Shown: positions 56,266-64,000 of the stretch, in pieces
How positions within the stretch are numbered: position 1 is the stretch's first letter
Layout of the letters: each line of letters opens with the position of its first letter
NCBI RefSeq assembly: GCF_017876755.1
Contig: NZ_JAGIOO010000001.1
Coordinates: 5,689,786-5,753,785, forward strand
DNA: 64,000 bases
Source of the DNA: Crossiella equi
Lineage (GTDB): Bacteria; Actinomycetota; Actinomycetes; Mycobacteriales; Pseudonocardiaceae
Direction of reading: 5' to 3'
Position numbers and translations under genes: made by a program
The notes under the pieces: generated by a model
Told to the model about the DNA's origin: nothing
The model's database searches: none
Seen by the model: only the letters and a program-made list of their open reading frames with translations

Positions 56266-57309
56266 TCACGGCAGCGGCAGGATCTCCTCCTCCGGGTCGC
56301 CGCCGAAGTCGACCGAGGAGTACTCGCGCAGCTTGGTCAGCTGGTGGTAGCCGTCGATCAGGCGCACCGTGCCGGACTTGGAACGCATCACGATGGACTG
56401 CGTGGTGCAGCCGCCGGAGCGGTAGTGCACGCCGCGCAGCAGGTCGCCGTCGGTGATGCCGGTGGCGCAGAAGAACACGTTGTCACCGCGCACCAGGTCG
56501 TCGGTGGTGAGCACGCGGTCCAGGTCATGGCCCGCGGCCAGCGCGCGGTCGCGCTCCTCGTCGTCCTTGGGCCACAGGCGGGCCTGGATCGCGCCGCCCA
56601 TGCACTTCAGCGCGGCCGCGGCGATGATGCCCTCCGGGGTGCCGCCGATGCCCAGCAGCATGTCCACACCGGTGCTGGCCCGCGCCGCGGAGATCGCCCC
56701 CGCCACGTCGCCGTCGCTGATGAAGTGGATGCGCGCGCCCGCCTCGCGGACCTCCTTCACGATGGCCTCGTGCCGGGGGCGGTCCAGGATGCACACGGTC
56801 ACGTCGGCCACGTCGGTGTGCTTGGCCTTGGCCACCCGGCGGATGTTCTCCGCGATCGGGGCGTCCAGGTCGACCACGTCGGCCGCGTCCGGGCCCACGG
56901 CCAGCTTCTCCATGTAGAACACCGCGGACGGGTCGTACATCGCGCCCCGTTCGGCCACCGCGAGCACGGCCAGCGCGTTGGGCATGCCCTTGGCCATCAG
57001 CGTGGTGCCGTCGATCGGGTCGACCGCGACGTCGCAGTCCGGGCCGTCGCCGTTGCCGACCTCCTCGCCGTTGAACAGCATCGGGGCCTCGTCCTTCTCG
57101 CCCTCCCCGATGACCACGACGCCGCGCATGGAGACCGTGCCGATCAGCTTGCGCATGGCGTCCACGGCCGCGCCGTCGCCGCCGTTCTTGTCGCCCCGGC
57201 CCACCCAGCGGCCCGCCGCGATCGCGGCGGCCTCGGTGACGCGAACGAGCTCCAGGGCCAGGTTCCGGTCCGGTGCCTCACGTCGTCGGGGTGCCGTGTT
57301 CGCCGCCAT
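56266..57309 (-). CDS. glpX: Fructose-1,6-bisphosphatase class II
   Basis: A 347-residue metal-dependent phosphatase of gluconeogenesis. VDPIDGTT (Asp97 onward) and [14 protein letters not shown] carry the metal ligands; [20 protein letters not shown] binds the sugar phosphate. It is the main FBPase in actinobacteria (Rv1099c). The ATG at 57309 has GGAGG 6 bases upstream. It follows xseB by 124 bases on the same strand. Confidence 0.95.
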   Translation of the reverse strand: MAANTAPRRREAPDRNLALELVRVTEAAAIAAGRWVGRGDKNGGDGAAVDAMRKLIGTVSMRGVVVIGEGEKDEAPMLFNGEEVGNGDGPDCDVAVDPIDGTTLMAKGMPNALAVLAVAERGAMYDPSAVFYMEKLAVGPDAADVVDLDAPIAENIRRVAKAKHTDVADVTVCILDRPRHEAIVKEVREAGARIHFISDGDVAGAISAARASTGVDMLLGIGGTPEGIIAAAALKCMGGAIQARLWPKDDEERDRALAAGHDLDRVLTTDDLVRGDNVFFCATGITDGDLLRGVHYRSGGCTTQSIVMRSKSGTVRLIDGYHQLTKLREYSSVDFGGDPEEEILPLP

Positions 57310-57433
57310 GTACGCCTCCGGTGGGGGTGACCTGGATTGGTACATCGATCCTGGCAGAGCACCACAACGGAGCGTGAGCTGAGAACGCGGCCCAGTGACT
57401 GATCGCACTCACTGAACCGATTGCTGGAACGAA

Positions 57434-57661
57434 TCAGTTGTCTTTCGGGGCGTCCTCGGCGGTGACCGAGGCCAGCGCCTGCTCGACCCGTGCCCGCGCG
57501 CCCGCGAGGTGGTCCTCGCACACCTTCGCCAGGTGCTCGCCGCGCTCCCACAGCGCCAGGGAGTCCTCCAGGGACAGCCCGCCCGCTTCGAGCCTGCGGA
57601 CGACCTCGACCAGCTGGTCGCGTGCGGCCTCGTACCCCAGCTCTTCCTTCACGTCACTCAA
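57434..57661 (-). CDS. xseB: Exodeoxyribonuclease VII small subunit
   Basis: A 75-residue helical protein of the XseB family: [44 protein letters not shown]. Several copies bind the XseA coiled coil to form exonuclease VII, which degrades single-stranded DNA from both ends. The likely start is a TTG at 57661, overlapping the stop of the preceding gene (TTGA); the GTG at 57652 is an alternative. Confidence 0.9.
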   Translation of the reverse strand: MSDVKEELGYEAARDQLVEVVRRLEAGGLSLEDSLALWERGEHLAKVCEDHLAGARARVEQALASVTAEDAPKDN

Positions 57662-58095
57662 GCCGTCGGACTCCCCATCGTGCTCTGCACCCGGACCACG
57701 GCGGTGGCCACCGCCTGGTCATAGCAGACGAAGGCCTCGGCGAACTCGGCGCCGTCGCTCTCCAGCACGGCCTCGTCGATGCGATTCTCCGCCTCGTCCA
57801 CCCGGCGCCGGTGCGGGGACCCCACGCCGTACCACCAGTGGCCGCTGGCGTAGCCCGTGGTGGCCTCCGACAGCGCGCGCAGCCTGCCCGACAGCGCCCG
57901 GCGACCCGGTGCGTCGCACCCGGCCAGCAGCGCGGCCCAGCACTCGGCGGCCGCCGAGTTGGCCTCCTCGGCCCGGCGCCGCACCACCCCGGCCGCGGCC
58001 CGTTGCGGCGGGTCGGCCGGGCTGCCCGCGGCGGTCCTGGCCGCGGCGACGGTCAGGGGCAGGAAGGTCGGTTCATGTGCCAGCGCCACGGTCAC
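57658..58095 (-). CDS. Unknown helical protein inserted between xseA and xseB
   Basis: A 145-residue Ala/Arg/Glu-rich, mostly helical protein ([63 protein letters not shown]). No family recognised. Its GTG start lies 23 bases inside xseA and its stop overlaps the xseB start, so it is co-translated with the exonuclease. In the mycobacterial order xseA and xseB are neighbours without this gene. Confidence 0.72.
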   Translation of the reverse strand: MTVALAHEPTFLPLTVAAARTAAGSPADPPQRAAAGVVRRRAEEANSAAAECWAALLAGCDAPGRRALSGRLRALSEATTGYASGHWWYGVGSPHRRRVDEAENRIDEAVLESDGAEFAEAFVCYDQAVATAVVRVQSTMGSPTA

Positions 58096-59335
58096 CTCCG
58101 TTCACCGCATCGTCCATCTCGGGCACGCGCACGTGCACCGCTCCGTCAACGACTCGGACCCGCAGCTCCGTTCCCGGCGGCGCGTCGGCCACCGACCGCA
58201 GCACACCGTCGGGTTCTCCGGAGATGACGCGCTGCACCACTGCGTACCCGCGCGCCAGAGTGGCCGCCGGTCCGAGGGTCGTCAAGCGTGCTTTCACACC
58301 GTCCAAGCGGCTCTGCTCGTGGGCCAGGAGTGTGCTGGTGGCCCGGCGGGACCGCTCGCGCAGCGCGTGCACGTCCTCCGCCCGGACGCGCAGTGGTCCG
58401 ATCGGGTCGGCCAGCGCGGGCCGGGAGCGCAGCTGGGCCAGCAGCCGGTGTTCGCGGTCCACCCATCCGTGTAGCGCGCGGCGGGCCCGGTCGCGCATCT
58501 GCCCGATGCGCGCGGCCTCCTCGGCCACATCCGGAACCACCCGTTTGCCCGCGTCGGTCGGCGTCGAGCAGCGGAGGTCGGCGACGTGGTCGAGCAGCGG
58601 GGTGTCCGGCTCGTGGCCGATCGCGCTGAGCACCGGCGTCCGCGCGGCGGCCACCGCGCGGCAGAGCGCCTCGTCGGAGAAGGGCAGCAGGTCCTCGACG
58701 CTGCCGCCGCCGCGGGCGATCACGATGACGTCGACCTCGGGGTCGGACTCCAGTGCGGACAGCGCTTCCAGGACCTGCGGCACGGCGAGATGTCCTTGCA
58801 CCGCAACGTTGATCACCCGGAAGTGCACCTGCGGCCAGCGGATGCGGGCGTTGGTCAGCACATCCCGTTCGGCGGCCGAGGCGCGGCCGGTGATCAGGCC
58901 GACGCACTGCGGCAGGAACGGCGGCTTGCGCTTGCGGGCCGGGTCGAACAGGCCCTCGGCGGCCAGCAGGCGGCGCAATCGCTCGATGCGGGCCAGCAGC
59001 TCGCCGATGCCCACCGCGCGGATCTCGTCCACGCGCAGGCTGATCGTGCCGCGGCCCTCGTAGAAGTCCGGGCGGCCGTGCACGATCACCTTGTCGCCGT
59101 CTTTGAGCGGCGGGGTCATGCCTGCCAACAGCTTGGTCGAGCACGTCACGGTGATCGACACGTTGGAGGAGGCGTCGCGCAGGGTGAGGAAGGCGGTGGC
59201 CGTGTTCGGCCGGTTGGAGATCTGGGTGACCTGGCCTTCCACCCACACCGAGCCGAGGCGGGCGATCCACTCCGCGATCTTGCGGGCGACCGTGCGCACC
59301 GGCCAGGGCTGCTCGGCCGTGCTCGGGGTGGTCAC
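58073..59335 (-). CDS. xseA: Exodeoxyribonuclease VII large subunit
   Basis: A 420-residue nuclease subunit. An N-terminal OB fold (10-105; [25 protein letters not shown]) binds single-stranded DNA; the catalytic domain has [42 protein letters not shown] and [19 protein letters not shown]-type blocks with conserved Asp and Gly residues; a coiled coil (about 270-350) binds XseB. GTG start overlapping the upstream gene stop (GTGA). Matches Rv1108c. Confidence 0.94.
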   Translation of the reverse strand: MTTPSTAEQPWPVRTVARKIAEWIARLGSVWVEGQVTQISNRPNTATAFLTLRDASSNVSITVTCSTKLLAGMTPPLKDGDKVIVHGRPDFYEGRGTISLRVDEIRAVGIGELLARIERLRRLLAAEGLFDPARKRKPPFLPQCVGLITGRASAAERDVLTNARIRWPQVHFRVINVAVQGHLAVPQVLEALSALESDPEVDVIVIARGGGSVEDLLPFSDEALCRAVAAARTPVLSAIGHEPDTPLLDHVADLRCSTPTDAGKRVVPDVAEEAARIGQMRDRARRALHGWVDREHRLLAQLRSRPALADPIGPLRVRAEDVHALRERSRRATSTLLAHEQSRLDGVKARLTTLGPAATLARGYAVVQRVISGEPDGVLRSVADAPPGTELRVRVVDGAVHVRVPEMDDAVNGGDRGAGT

Positions 59336-59892
59336 GACTCGCGCACGGTGGCGAGGCGCCGCGTCAGCATGCGGGTGAACTCCTCGCGGGACCGGTGGCC
59401 CTGCTCGTAGGCCAGCAGCGACTCCAGCTGCTCGGCGGTCAGCCAGCGCAGCCGCGCCCGCACCTGGGCGAGCGAGAGGTCGTCGTAGCCGGGCACCGCG
59501 GCCGGGCCGCGCGCGTCGGCGGGCCCGTCTGGAGTGGACTGGTCCGAAGTGGAGCCGGTCCCGGCCTCAGTGGACGCTCCAGGCGCCTCGGCGGGCGCGG
59601 GCTTCGGCACGGGCTTGCGCGCGGGCGGTGGCCCGGCGGGCTCGGCGGGCAGGTCCTCGTCGAAGGTCGCCCATTCGGGGGTCTCTTCCGCCGGGCGGAA
59701 CGTGGCGAGGATCTCGTCGCCCTTGATGGCGAGTTCCGTCACGTGCTGCTGGGCGCGCATGGACAGCTGCATGGCGGTGCTGGCGACCGTCACGGGCAGA
59801 CCGGCGAGTGAACGGGGCAGCTTGCGGGCCTGCTCCACGGCGGCCGCGGCGAGCCCGGCGGCCACGCGGACGGGCAGAGGCAGCGGTTTCAT
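59332..59892 (-). CDS. Lipid-droplet-associated-type protein (Rv1109c-like)
   Basis: A 186-residue protein: an amphipathic, weakly hydrophobic N-terminal region ([59 protein letters not shown]), a Pro/Ala-rich linker, and a C-terminal helical pair ([29 protein letters not shown]). Homologues next to xseA are annotated as lipid-droplet-associated. First gene of the xse operon, coupled to xseA by a 4-base overlap. ATG at 59892. Confidence 0.82.
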   Translation of the reverse strand: MKPLPLPVRVAAGLAAAAVEQARKLPRSLAGLPVTVASTAMQLSMRAQQHVTELAIKGDEILATFRPAEETPEWATFDEDLPAEPAGPPPARKPVPKPAPAEAPGASTEAGTGSTSDQSTPDGPADARGPAAVPGYDDLSLAQVRARLRWLTAEQLESLLAYEQGHRSREEFTRMLTRRLATVRES

Positions 59893-60032
59893 GTGCTACA
59901 GCCTGCCCCAGTCGGGGGGTCGGGGGAAACTTCTGAGTGCGGCCAACTGGGTGAAGGACCTGTGACCACCCTAATTCTTCTGGTCACCTGCTCGAATCGA
60001 CTTGCCGGTGAGGCGCTCCGTACCCTGGAGGC

Positions 60033-61007
60033 ATGACCACTGCCAAGCCCAAGCGCGTGCTGCTGGCCAACCCTCGCGGCTACTGCGCCGGCGTGGACCG
60101 GGCCGTGATCACCGTCGAGAAGGCGTTGGAGACCTACGGCGCTCCCATCTACGTCCGCAAGGAGATCGTCCACAACAAGCACGTCGTGGAGACGCTGCGG
60201 GAACGCGGCGCGATCTTCGTCGACCAGACCGACGAGGTGCCCGAGGGCGCCATGGTCGTGTTCTCGGCGCACGGCGTGTCCCCGATGGTGCACGCGGAGG
60301 CCGCCGAGCGGAACCTCCGCACGATCGATGCCACCTGCCCCCTGGTCACCAAGGTGCACCAGGAGGTGAAGCGCTTCGCCAAGGAGGACTACGACATCCT
60401 CCTGATCGGCCACGAGGGGCACGAGGAGGTCGAGGGCACCGCGGGTGAGGCCCCCGACGTCGTGCAGCTCGTGGACACCGCGGAGGACGTGGACAAGGTC
60501 ACCGTCCGCGACCCCAACAAGGTCGTCTGGCTGTCCCAGACCACCCTCTCCGTCGACGAGACCATGGTCCGCGTGAACCAGCTCAAGGGCCGGTTCCCGG
60601 AGCTCCAGGCCCCGCCGAGCGACGACATCTGCTACGCCACCTCCAACCGCCAGACCGCGGTCAAGGTCATGGCCCCGCAGTGCGACCTGGTCATCGTGGT
60701 GGGCTCGAAGAACTCCTCGAACTCCCTCCGCCTGGTCGACGTCGCCCTGGACTACGGGGCCAAGGCCGCCCACCTGGTCGACTTCGCGCACGAGGTCGAC
60801 GAGACCTGGCTGGAGGGCGTCGGCACCATCGGCGTGACCAGCGGCGCGTCCGTGCCGGACGAGCTGGTGATGAAGCTCCTGCTGCACCTGGAGGAGCGCG
60901 GCTGGGCGGACGTGGAGACCGTGACCACGGCCAACGAGAAGATCACCTTCCAGCTCCCGCGTGAGCTGCGCAAGGAGATGAAGGAGAAGGCCGCCAAGGA
61001 GGCCTGA
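60033..61007 (+). CDS. ispH: 4-Hydroxy-3-methylbut-2-enyl diphosphate reductase
   Basis: A 324-residue iron-sulfur enzyme, the last step of the MEP isoprenoid pathway, giving IPP and DMAPP. The cluster ligands are Cys18 ([11 protein letters not shown]), Cys102 ([11 protein letters not shown]) and Cys200 ([11 protein letters not shown]). [15 protein letters not shown] and [10 protein letters not shown] match the substrate site. It diverges from the xse operon, as in Rv1110. GGAGG ends only 1 base before the ATG, an unusually short spacing. It supplies precursors for the cis-prenyltransferase at 33182. Confidence 0.95.
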   Translation: MTTAKPKRVLLANPRGYCAGVDRAVITVEKALETYGAPIYVRKEIVHNKHVVETLRERGAIFVDQTDEVPEGAMVVFSAHGVSPMVHAEAAERNLRTIDATCPLVTKVHQEVKRFAKEDYDILLIGHEGHEEVEGTAGEAPDVVQLVDTAEDVDKVTVRDPNKVVWLSQTTLSVDETMVRVNQLKGRFPELQAPPSDDICYATSNRQTAVKVMAPQCDLVIVVGSKNSSNSLRLVDVALDYGAKAAHLVDFAHEVDETWLEGVGTIGVTSGASVPDELVMKLLLHLEERGWADVETVTTANEKITFQLPRELRKEMKEKAAKEA

Positions 61008-61019
61008 CCCGCACAGACC

Positions 61020-61058
61020 ACGAGGGCCGTTCCCCGCCGACCGGGGAACGGCCCTCGT
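61020..61058. terminator. Strong bidirectional terminator
   Basis: ACGAGGGCCGTTCCCC (61020-61035) pairs with GGGGAACGGCCCTCGT (61043-61058) around a 7-base loop, between ispH and the DUF6542 gene. Confidence 0.88.
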
Positions 61059-61066
61059 CGTGTCTG

Positions 61067-61918
61067 TCAGTAGTCGTCGTCCCGGGGCGGCCGGCGCCGC
61101 GGCGGCGGGGGCTGCTGACGGGGCTGGCCGCCGCCGCGAGGGGTACCGCCACCGCGCTGCGGCGGGGGCTGCTGGCGTGGTTGACCGCCCTGGGCGGGCC
61201 GGGCCGGGCGTCCGCCGCCCGCCGGACCACCGCGCTGACCACCCGCGGCACCACCCCGGGGCTGGCCGCCGTCCCTGGGCTGGGCGGGACGGCCCGCCTG
61301 CTGCCGGGGAGCGGGCGGGCGACCGCCGCTGCGCTGGGACTCCGGCGCGGGGCGGGCCGGGCGGCGCACCGGCGGCTCGTCGTAGTCGTCGTCGTAGCGG
61401 GGTTCGGCGGCCGCGCGCGGTGAGGGCTTGGCGGTGCGGGCCGGGGTCGCGGCGGGGGCCGGGCGGCGCTGCAGGAAGAGGCGGACCACGCCGACGATGA
61501 CCGTGGCGGCGGTGGTGATGGCCATCACCGGGAACGCGGTGACCAGCGGCTGGGCCACGAGCAGGGCCCGTGCGGTCATGCCGCCGGAGTCCGGGGCGTT
61601 GGAGGTGAGCAGCGCGACCGTGGGGATCACGATCACCGCGATGAGCGGCGGCTGCACCATCGGCCCGAACAGGCTGCGGCGCTGCACCCAGCACACGGCG
61701 GCCACGCAGCCCAGGAAGTAGCCCGCCTGGAAGAGGAAGCCCAGCGTGCCGTCGGCGCCCCGGCCGAGGAACGCGGCCACGAGGGTCACGCCGAAGGCCA
61801 CGAGGGTGGCCGCCCACCAGGGCGCGCCGCGGACGGGCCCGAGCAGGGACAGGTTCGCCCAGTCGGACTCCGCACGGTCCTGTTCCACGTCGCTGCGACG
61901 GTCGCGGGTGGTGGTCAC
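61067..61918 (-). CDS. DUF6542-type membrane protein with a low-complexity tail
   Basis: A 283-residue protein with a charged N-terminus, about four transmembrane helices (38-155; VTLVAAFLGRGADGTLGFLFQAGYFLGCVAAVCWVQRRSLFGPM is typical of DUF6542), and a 120-residue cytoplasmic tail rich in Pro, Arg, Gly and Gln ([30 protein letters not shown]). The GTG at 61918 (MTTTRDRRSD) is chosen; the longer ORF is not coding. It sits where Rv1111c lies. Function unknown. Confidence 0.8.
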   Translation of the reverse strand: MTTTRDRRSDVEQDRAESDWANLSLLGPVRGAPWWAATLVAFGVTLVAAFLGRGADGTLGFLFQAGYFLGCVAAVCWVQRRSLFGPMVQPPLIAVIVIPTVALLTSNAPDSGGMTARALLVAQPLVTAFPVMAITTAATVIVGVVRLFLQRRPAPAATPARTAKPSPRAAAEPRYDDDYDEPPVRRPARPAPESQRSGGRPPAPRQQAGRPAQPRDGGQPRGGAAGGQRGGPAGGGRPARPAQGGQPRQQPPPQRGGGTPRGGGQPRQQPPPPRRRPPRDDDY

Positions 61919-62059
61919 GCGTGACACGTTAGCCCGTCCGGTAGAGGGTGTGCCCGGACGCGCGCTGGACTGGGTGTGATCGAGTCTGCTGGGCAACTAC
62001 TCGGTAGGGCAACAGAGTTCCTCGGGAAATTCCCAATTCGGACGTGTCCCGAGGCGTGG

Positions 62060-63004
62060 CTACGCATCCTGACCAGCTTCGACACCCGGGGTACCGGTGA
62101 CCAGCTCGTCGGCGCGGCGGATCTCCGGCACCGGCGTGGGACTGGCCGAGGCGTCGGTCAGCGGCTGGGCCGCGCCGCGGAAGCTCTCCAGGGCGTCCAG
62201 CTCGCGCCGCCGGGCGGAGAGGAAGCGCTGCAGGTGGGTGCTGGACAGGTTCAGCGCGTCCACCGCGCCGGTGGCCGCCCGGTGCGCCTTGGCCGCCTGC
62301 GCGCGCACGGTCTCCACGTCGTGCGCCAGCGTGCGCTCGGTGGCGGCGAACAGGGCGGCCGAGGCCAGCACCGCGAAACCCGTTGGGCCGCACAGGAAGA
62401 TCCGCCGGTCCAGCAGCCAGGGCAGCAGGTTCGGGTCGGTGTCCATGGCCGAGACCACGGCCGCGTCCGAGGGCACGAACATGATCGTGCCGTAGATGGC
62501 GTCCGCCCAGCGCTGGTAGTTCTTGCCCGCCAGCTCGGCCGCGCGGGAGCGGATGTTGCGCACGTGCACGCGCAGCGCCTCGGCGCGTTCGACCGGGTCG
62601 TCGGTCTCGGCCGCCTCCATCCACACCGCGAGGCTGGCCTTGCTGTCCACCGGCACCCGCCGCCCGCCGCTGACCGTCAGCAGCAGGTCCGGCTTGGCGC
62701 CGCCGCCACCGGCCAGGTCGGTCTGCAACGAGAAGTGCAGGCCCTCGCGCAGGCCGAGCGCGCGGGCGGTCTCCACCAGCACCTGCTCGCCAAGTTCACC
62801 CCTTCCAGTGACGGAGCTGAACGCCAGCTCCCACCGGTGCAGGGCCTTCTGGTGCTGGGCCGACCGCCCGCGCTCGGTCTCGACCATGGCGAGCGCGGCG
62901 TCGGTGCGGCGAACGCTGTCCTGGTACACGCGCCACAGCAGCACCAGCGCGCCGATGAGCACGAGCGTCAGCACGACCAGGGCGGTGGTGATCACTTCGG
63001 TCAC
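62060..63004 (-). CDS. rmuC: DNA recombination protein RmuC homologue
   Basis: A protein of about 314 residues with an N-terminal transmembrane anchor (about 5-25), a coiled coil (YQDSVRRTDAALAMVETERGRSAQHQKALHRWE) and a nuclease-like core: KPDLLLTVSGGRRVPVDSKASL (the Asp and Lys of a PD-(D/E)xK-type site), NIRSRAAELAGKNYQ, TIMFVPSDAAV and the C-terminal helical end. RmuC limits inversion of DNA repeats in E. coli. Start GTG 63004 or 63007; ATG 63034 would overlap the sbcD start. Confidence 0.88.
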   Translation of the reverse strand: MTEVITTALVVLTLVLIGALVLLWRVYQDSVRRTDAALAMVETERGRSAQHQKALHRWELAFSSVTGRGELGEQVLVETARALGLREGLHFSLQTDLAGGGGAKPDLLLTVSGGRRVPVDSKASLAVWMEAAETDDPVERAEALRVHVRNIRSRAAELAGKNYQRWADAIYGTIMFVPSDAAVVSAMDTDPNLLPWLLDRRIFLCGPTGFAVLASAALFAATERTLAHDVETVRAQAAKAHRAATGAVDALNLSSTHLQRFLSARRRELDALESFRGAAQPLTDASASPTPVPEIRRADELVTGTPGVEAGQDA

Positions 63005-63032
63005 CACTCGATGATGGCCTACGTTGTTCGCC

Positions 63033-64000
63033 ATGCGGCTCCTGCACACCTCGGACTGGCACATCGGTCGCACCTTCCACGGCCGGGACCTGCTCGCCGA
63101 ACAGGAATCCGTGCTGACCGGCCTGGCCGACCTGGTGGTGGACCAGCGCGTGGACGCGGTGCTGGTGGCGGGCGACCTCTACGACCGCGCGGTGCCCTCG
63201 GCCGAGGCGGTGGAGACCTGCGTGCGGGTGCTGTCCGCGATTCGGGCAGCGGGCGCGGAGATCGTCATCATCAGCGGCAACCACGACTCCGCACAGCGCC
63301 TCGGCCAGTTCGGCGGCTTCGCCCGCGCGGGCGGCCTGCACCTGTGCACGCGCATCGCCACCCTGCACGAGCCGGTGCTGCTCAGCGACGCGCACGGCCC
63401 GGTCGCCTGTTACGGAATCCCTTACCTGGACCCGGATCCGGCGCTGCACGTGCTGGAGCTCACCGGCTGCCGCGGCCACGAGGTGGTGCTCACCGAGGCC
63501 ATGCGCCGGGTGCGTGAGGACCTGGCCGGACGGGGTGCGGGCGTGCGCTCGGTGGTGCTGGCGCACGCGTTCGTGGTGGGCGGCGAGGCCTCGGAGTCCG
63601 AGCGGCGCATCACCGTCGGCGGGGTGGAGCACGTCCCGGGCGGCACCTTCGACGGCGTGGACTACGTGGCGCTGGGCCACCTGCACGGCCCGCAGGTGCT
63701 GGCCGAGCACCTGCGCTACTCGGGCAGCCCGATCGCCTACTCCTTCTCCGAGGCCCGCCACCACAAGGCGGTCTGGCTGGTCGAGTTGGACGAGCGCGGC
63801 CTGGCCGGGGTGGAGCGCGTGGCGCTGCCGGTGCCGCGCAGGCTGGCCACGGTCACCGGGCGGCTGGAGGACCTGCTCGCGGAAACCGACTACGCCGAGC
63901 TCGAGGACTGCTACCTCTCGGCCACCCTCACCGACCCGGTCCGGCCGCTGGAGGCCATGCGCCGCCTGCAGGCCCGGTTCCCGTACGCGGTGCACCTGGA
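63033..64000 (+). CDS. sbcD: Exonuclease SbcD (Mre11-type), cut by the window end
   Basis: The first 322 residues of a metallophosphoesterase nuclease, running off the right edge without a stop. Motifs: HTSDWHIGR (motif I), GDLYDRAVP (motif II), IISGNHDSAQRL (motif III), the His in VLAHAFVVGG and GHLHGPQ (metal ligands). SbcD pairs with the SbcC ATPase, expected just beyond the window, to process hairpins and double-strand breaks. The ATG at 63033 diverges from rmuC by about 28 bases, so their promoters overlap. Confidence 0.93.
   Translation, partial: MRLLHTSDWHIGRTFHGRDLLAEQESVLTGLADLVVDQRVDAVLVAGDLYDRAVPSAEAVETCVRVLSAIRAAGAEIVIISGNHDSAQRLGQFGGFARAGGLHLCTRIATLHEPVLLSDAHGPVACYGIPYLDPDPALHVLELTGCRGHEVVLTEAMRRVREDLAGRGAGVRSVVLAHAFVVGGEASESERRITVGGVEHVPGGTFDGVDYVALGHLHGPQVLAEHLRYSGSPIAYSFSEARHHKAVWLVELDERGLAGVERVALPVPRRLATVTGRLEDLLAETDYAELEDCYLSATLTDPVRPLEAMRRLQARFPYAVHL

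Overview
The window is high-G+C DNA with strongly G/C-biased third codon positions, many GTG starts and tightly packed genes. Gene content (mycothiol conjugate amidase, GuaB1, PhoH2, a Pra-like protein, class F sortase, a Pnkp/Hen1 RNA repair operon, P450s) points to a filamentous actinomycete, most likely in the Pseudonocardiales. This placement is an inference from content, not from a database search. No rRNA, tRNA, CRISPR array, insertion sequence or prophage was recognised.

The backbone follows the gene order I know from Mycobacterium tuberculosis between about Rv1072 and Rv1111c: Bax-inhibitor membrane protein, fadA3-type thiolase, SGNH hydrolase, cbs, pra, metB, greA, DUF4307, mca, Rv1083-like, DUF255 protein, hemolysin III, short-chain cis-prenyltransferase, phoH2, fum, glpX, xseB, xseA, Rv1109c-like, ispH and a DUF6542 protein. 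Accessory blocks sit between these conserved genes.

Region by region. 1-2.2 kb: a pqqA-pqqC-pqqD operon diverges from a secreted PQQ-type sugar dehydrogenase, so cofactor synthesis and its probable user share one control region. 2.3-4.4 kb: a surface protein and a class F sortase. 4.8-12.5 kb: backbone, with cbs-pra-metB giving transsulfuration. 12.5-16 kb: hppD (tyrosine catabolism) with a divergent Lrp-type regulator and a CPBP protease. 16-18.4 kb: greA, DUF4307, mca. 18.5-23.9 kb: a four-gene, start/stop-overlapping RNA repair operon (hen1, pnkp and two nucleotidyltransferases). 24-28.2 kb: GABA aminotransferase and permease with a divergent PucR regulator. 28.2-38.1 kb: backbone plus a DUF885 protein, a PfkB kinase and a small membrane protein. 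38.2-49.7 kb: guaB1, an NmrA/DoxX group, a fused HTH regulator diverging from two short P450s, ATP-dependent DNA ligase, IclR, and a MocR/EamA divergent pair. 49.6-57.7 kb: fum and glpX, separated by an FNR-like flavoprotein, an L,D-transpeptidase lipoprotein and two secreted serine proteases flanking a secreted HAD phosphatase. 57.4-64 kb: the xse operon, ispH, DUF6542, rmuC and the start of sbcD.

The most interesting points are the enlarged RNA repair operon, the second P450 that has lost two of the three ERR-triad residues, a recurrent 11-bp palindrome inside genes, the paired proteases with a shared 5' leader layout, and the sortase partner that lacks an LPXTG motif.
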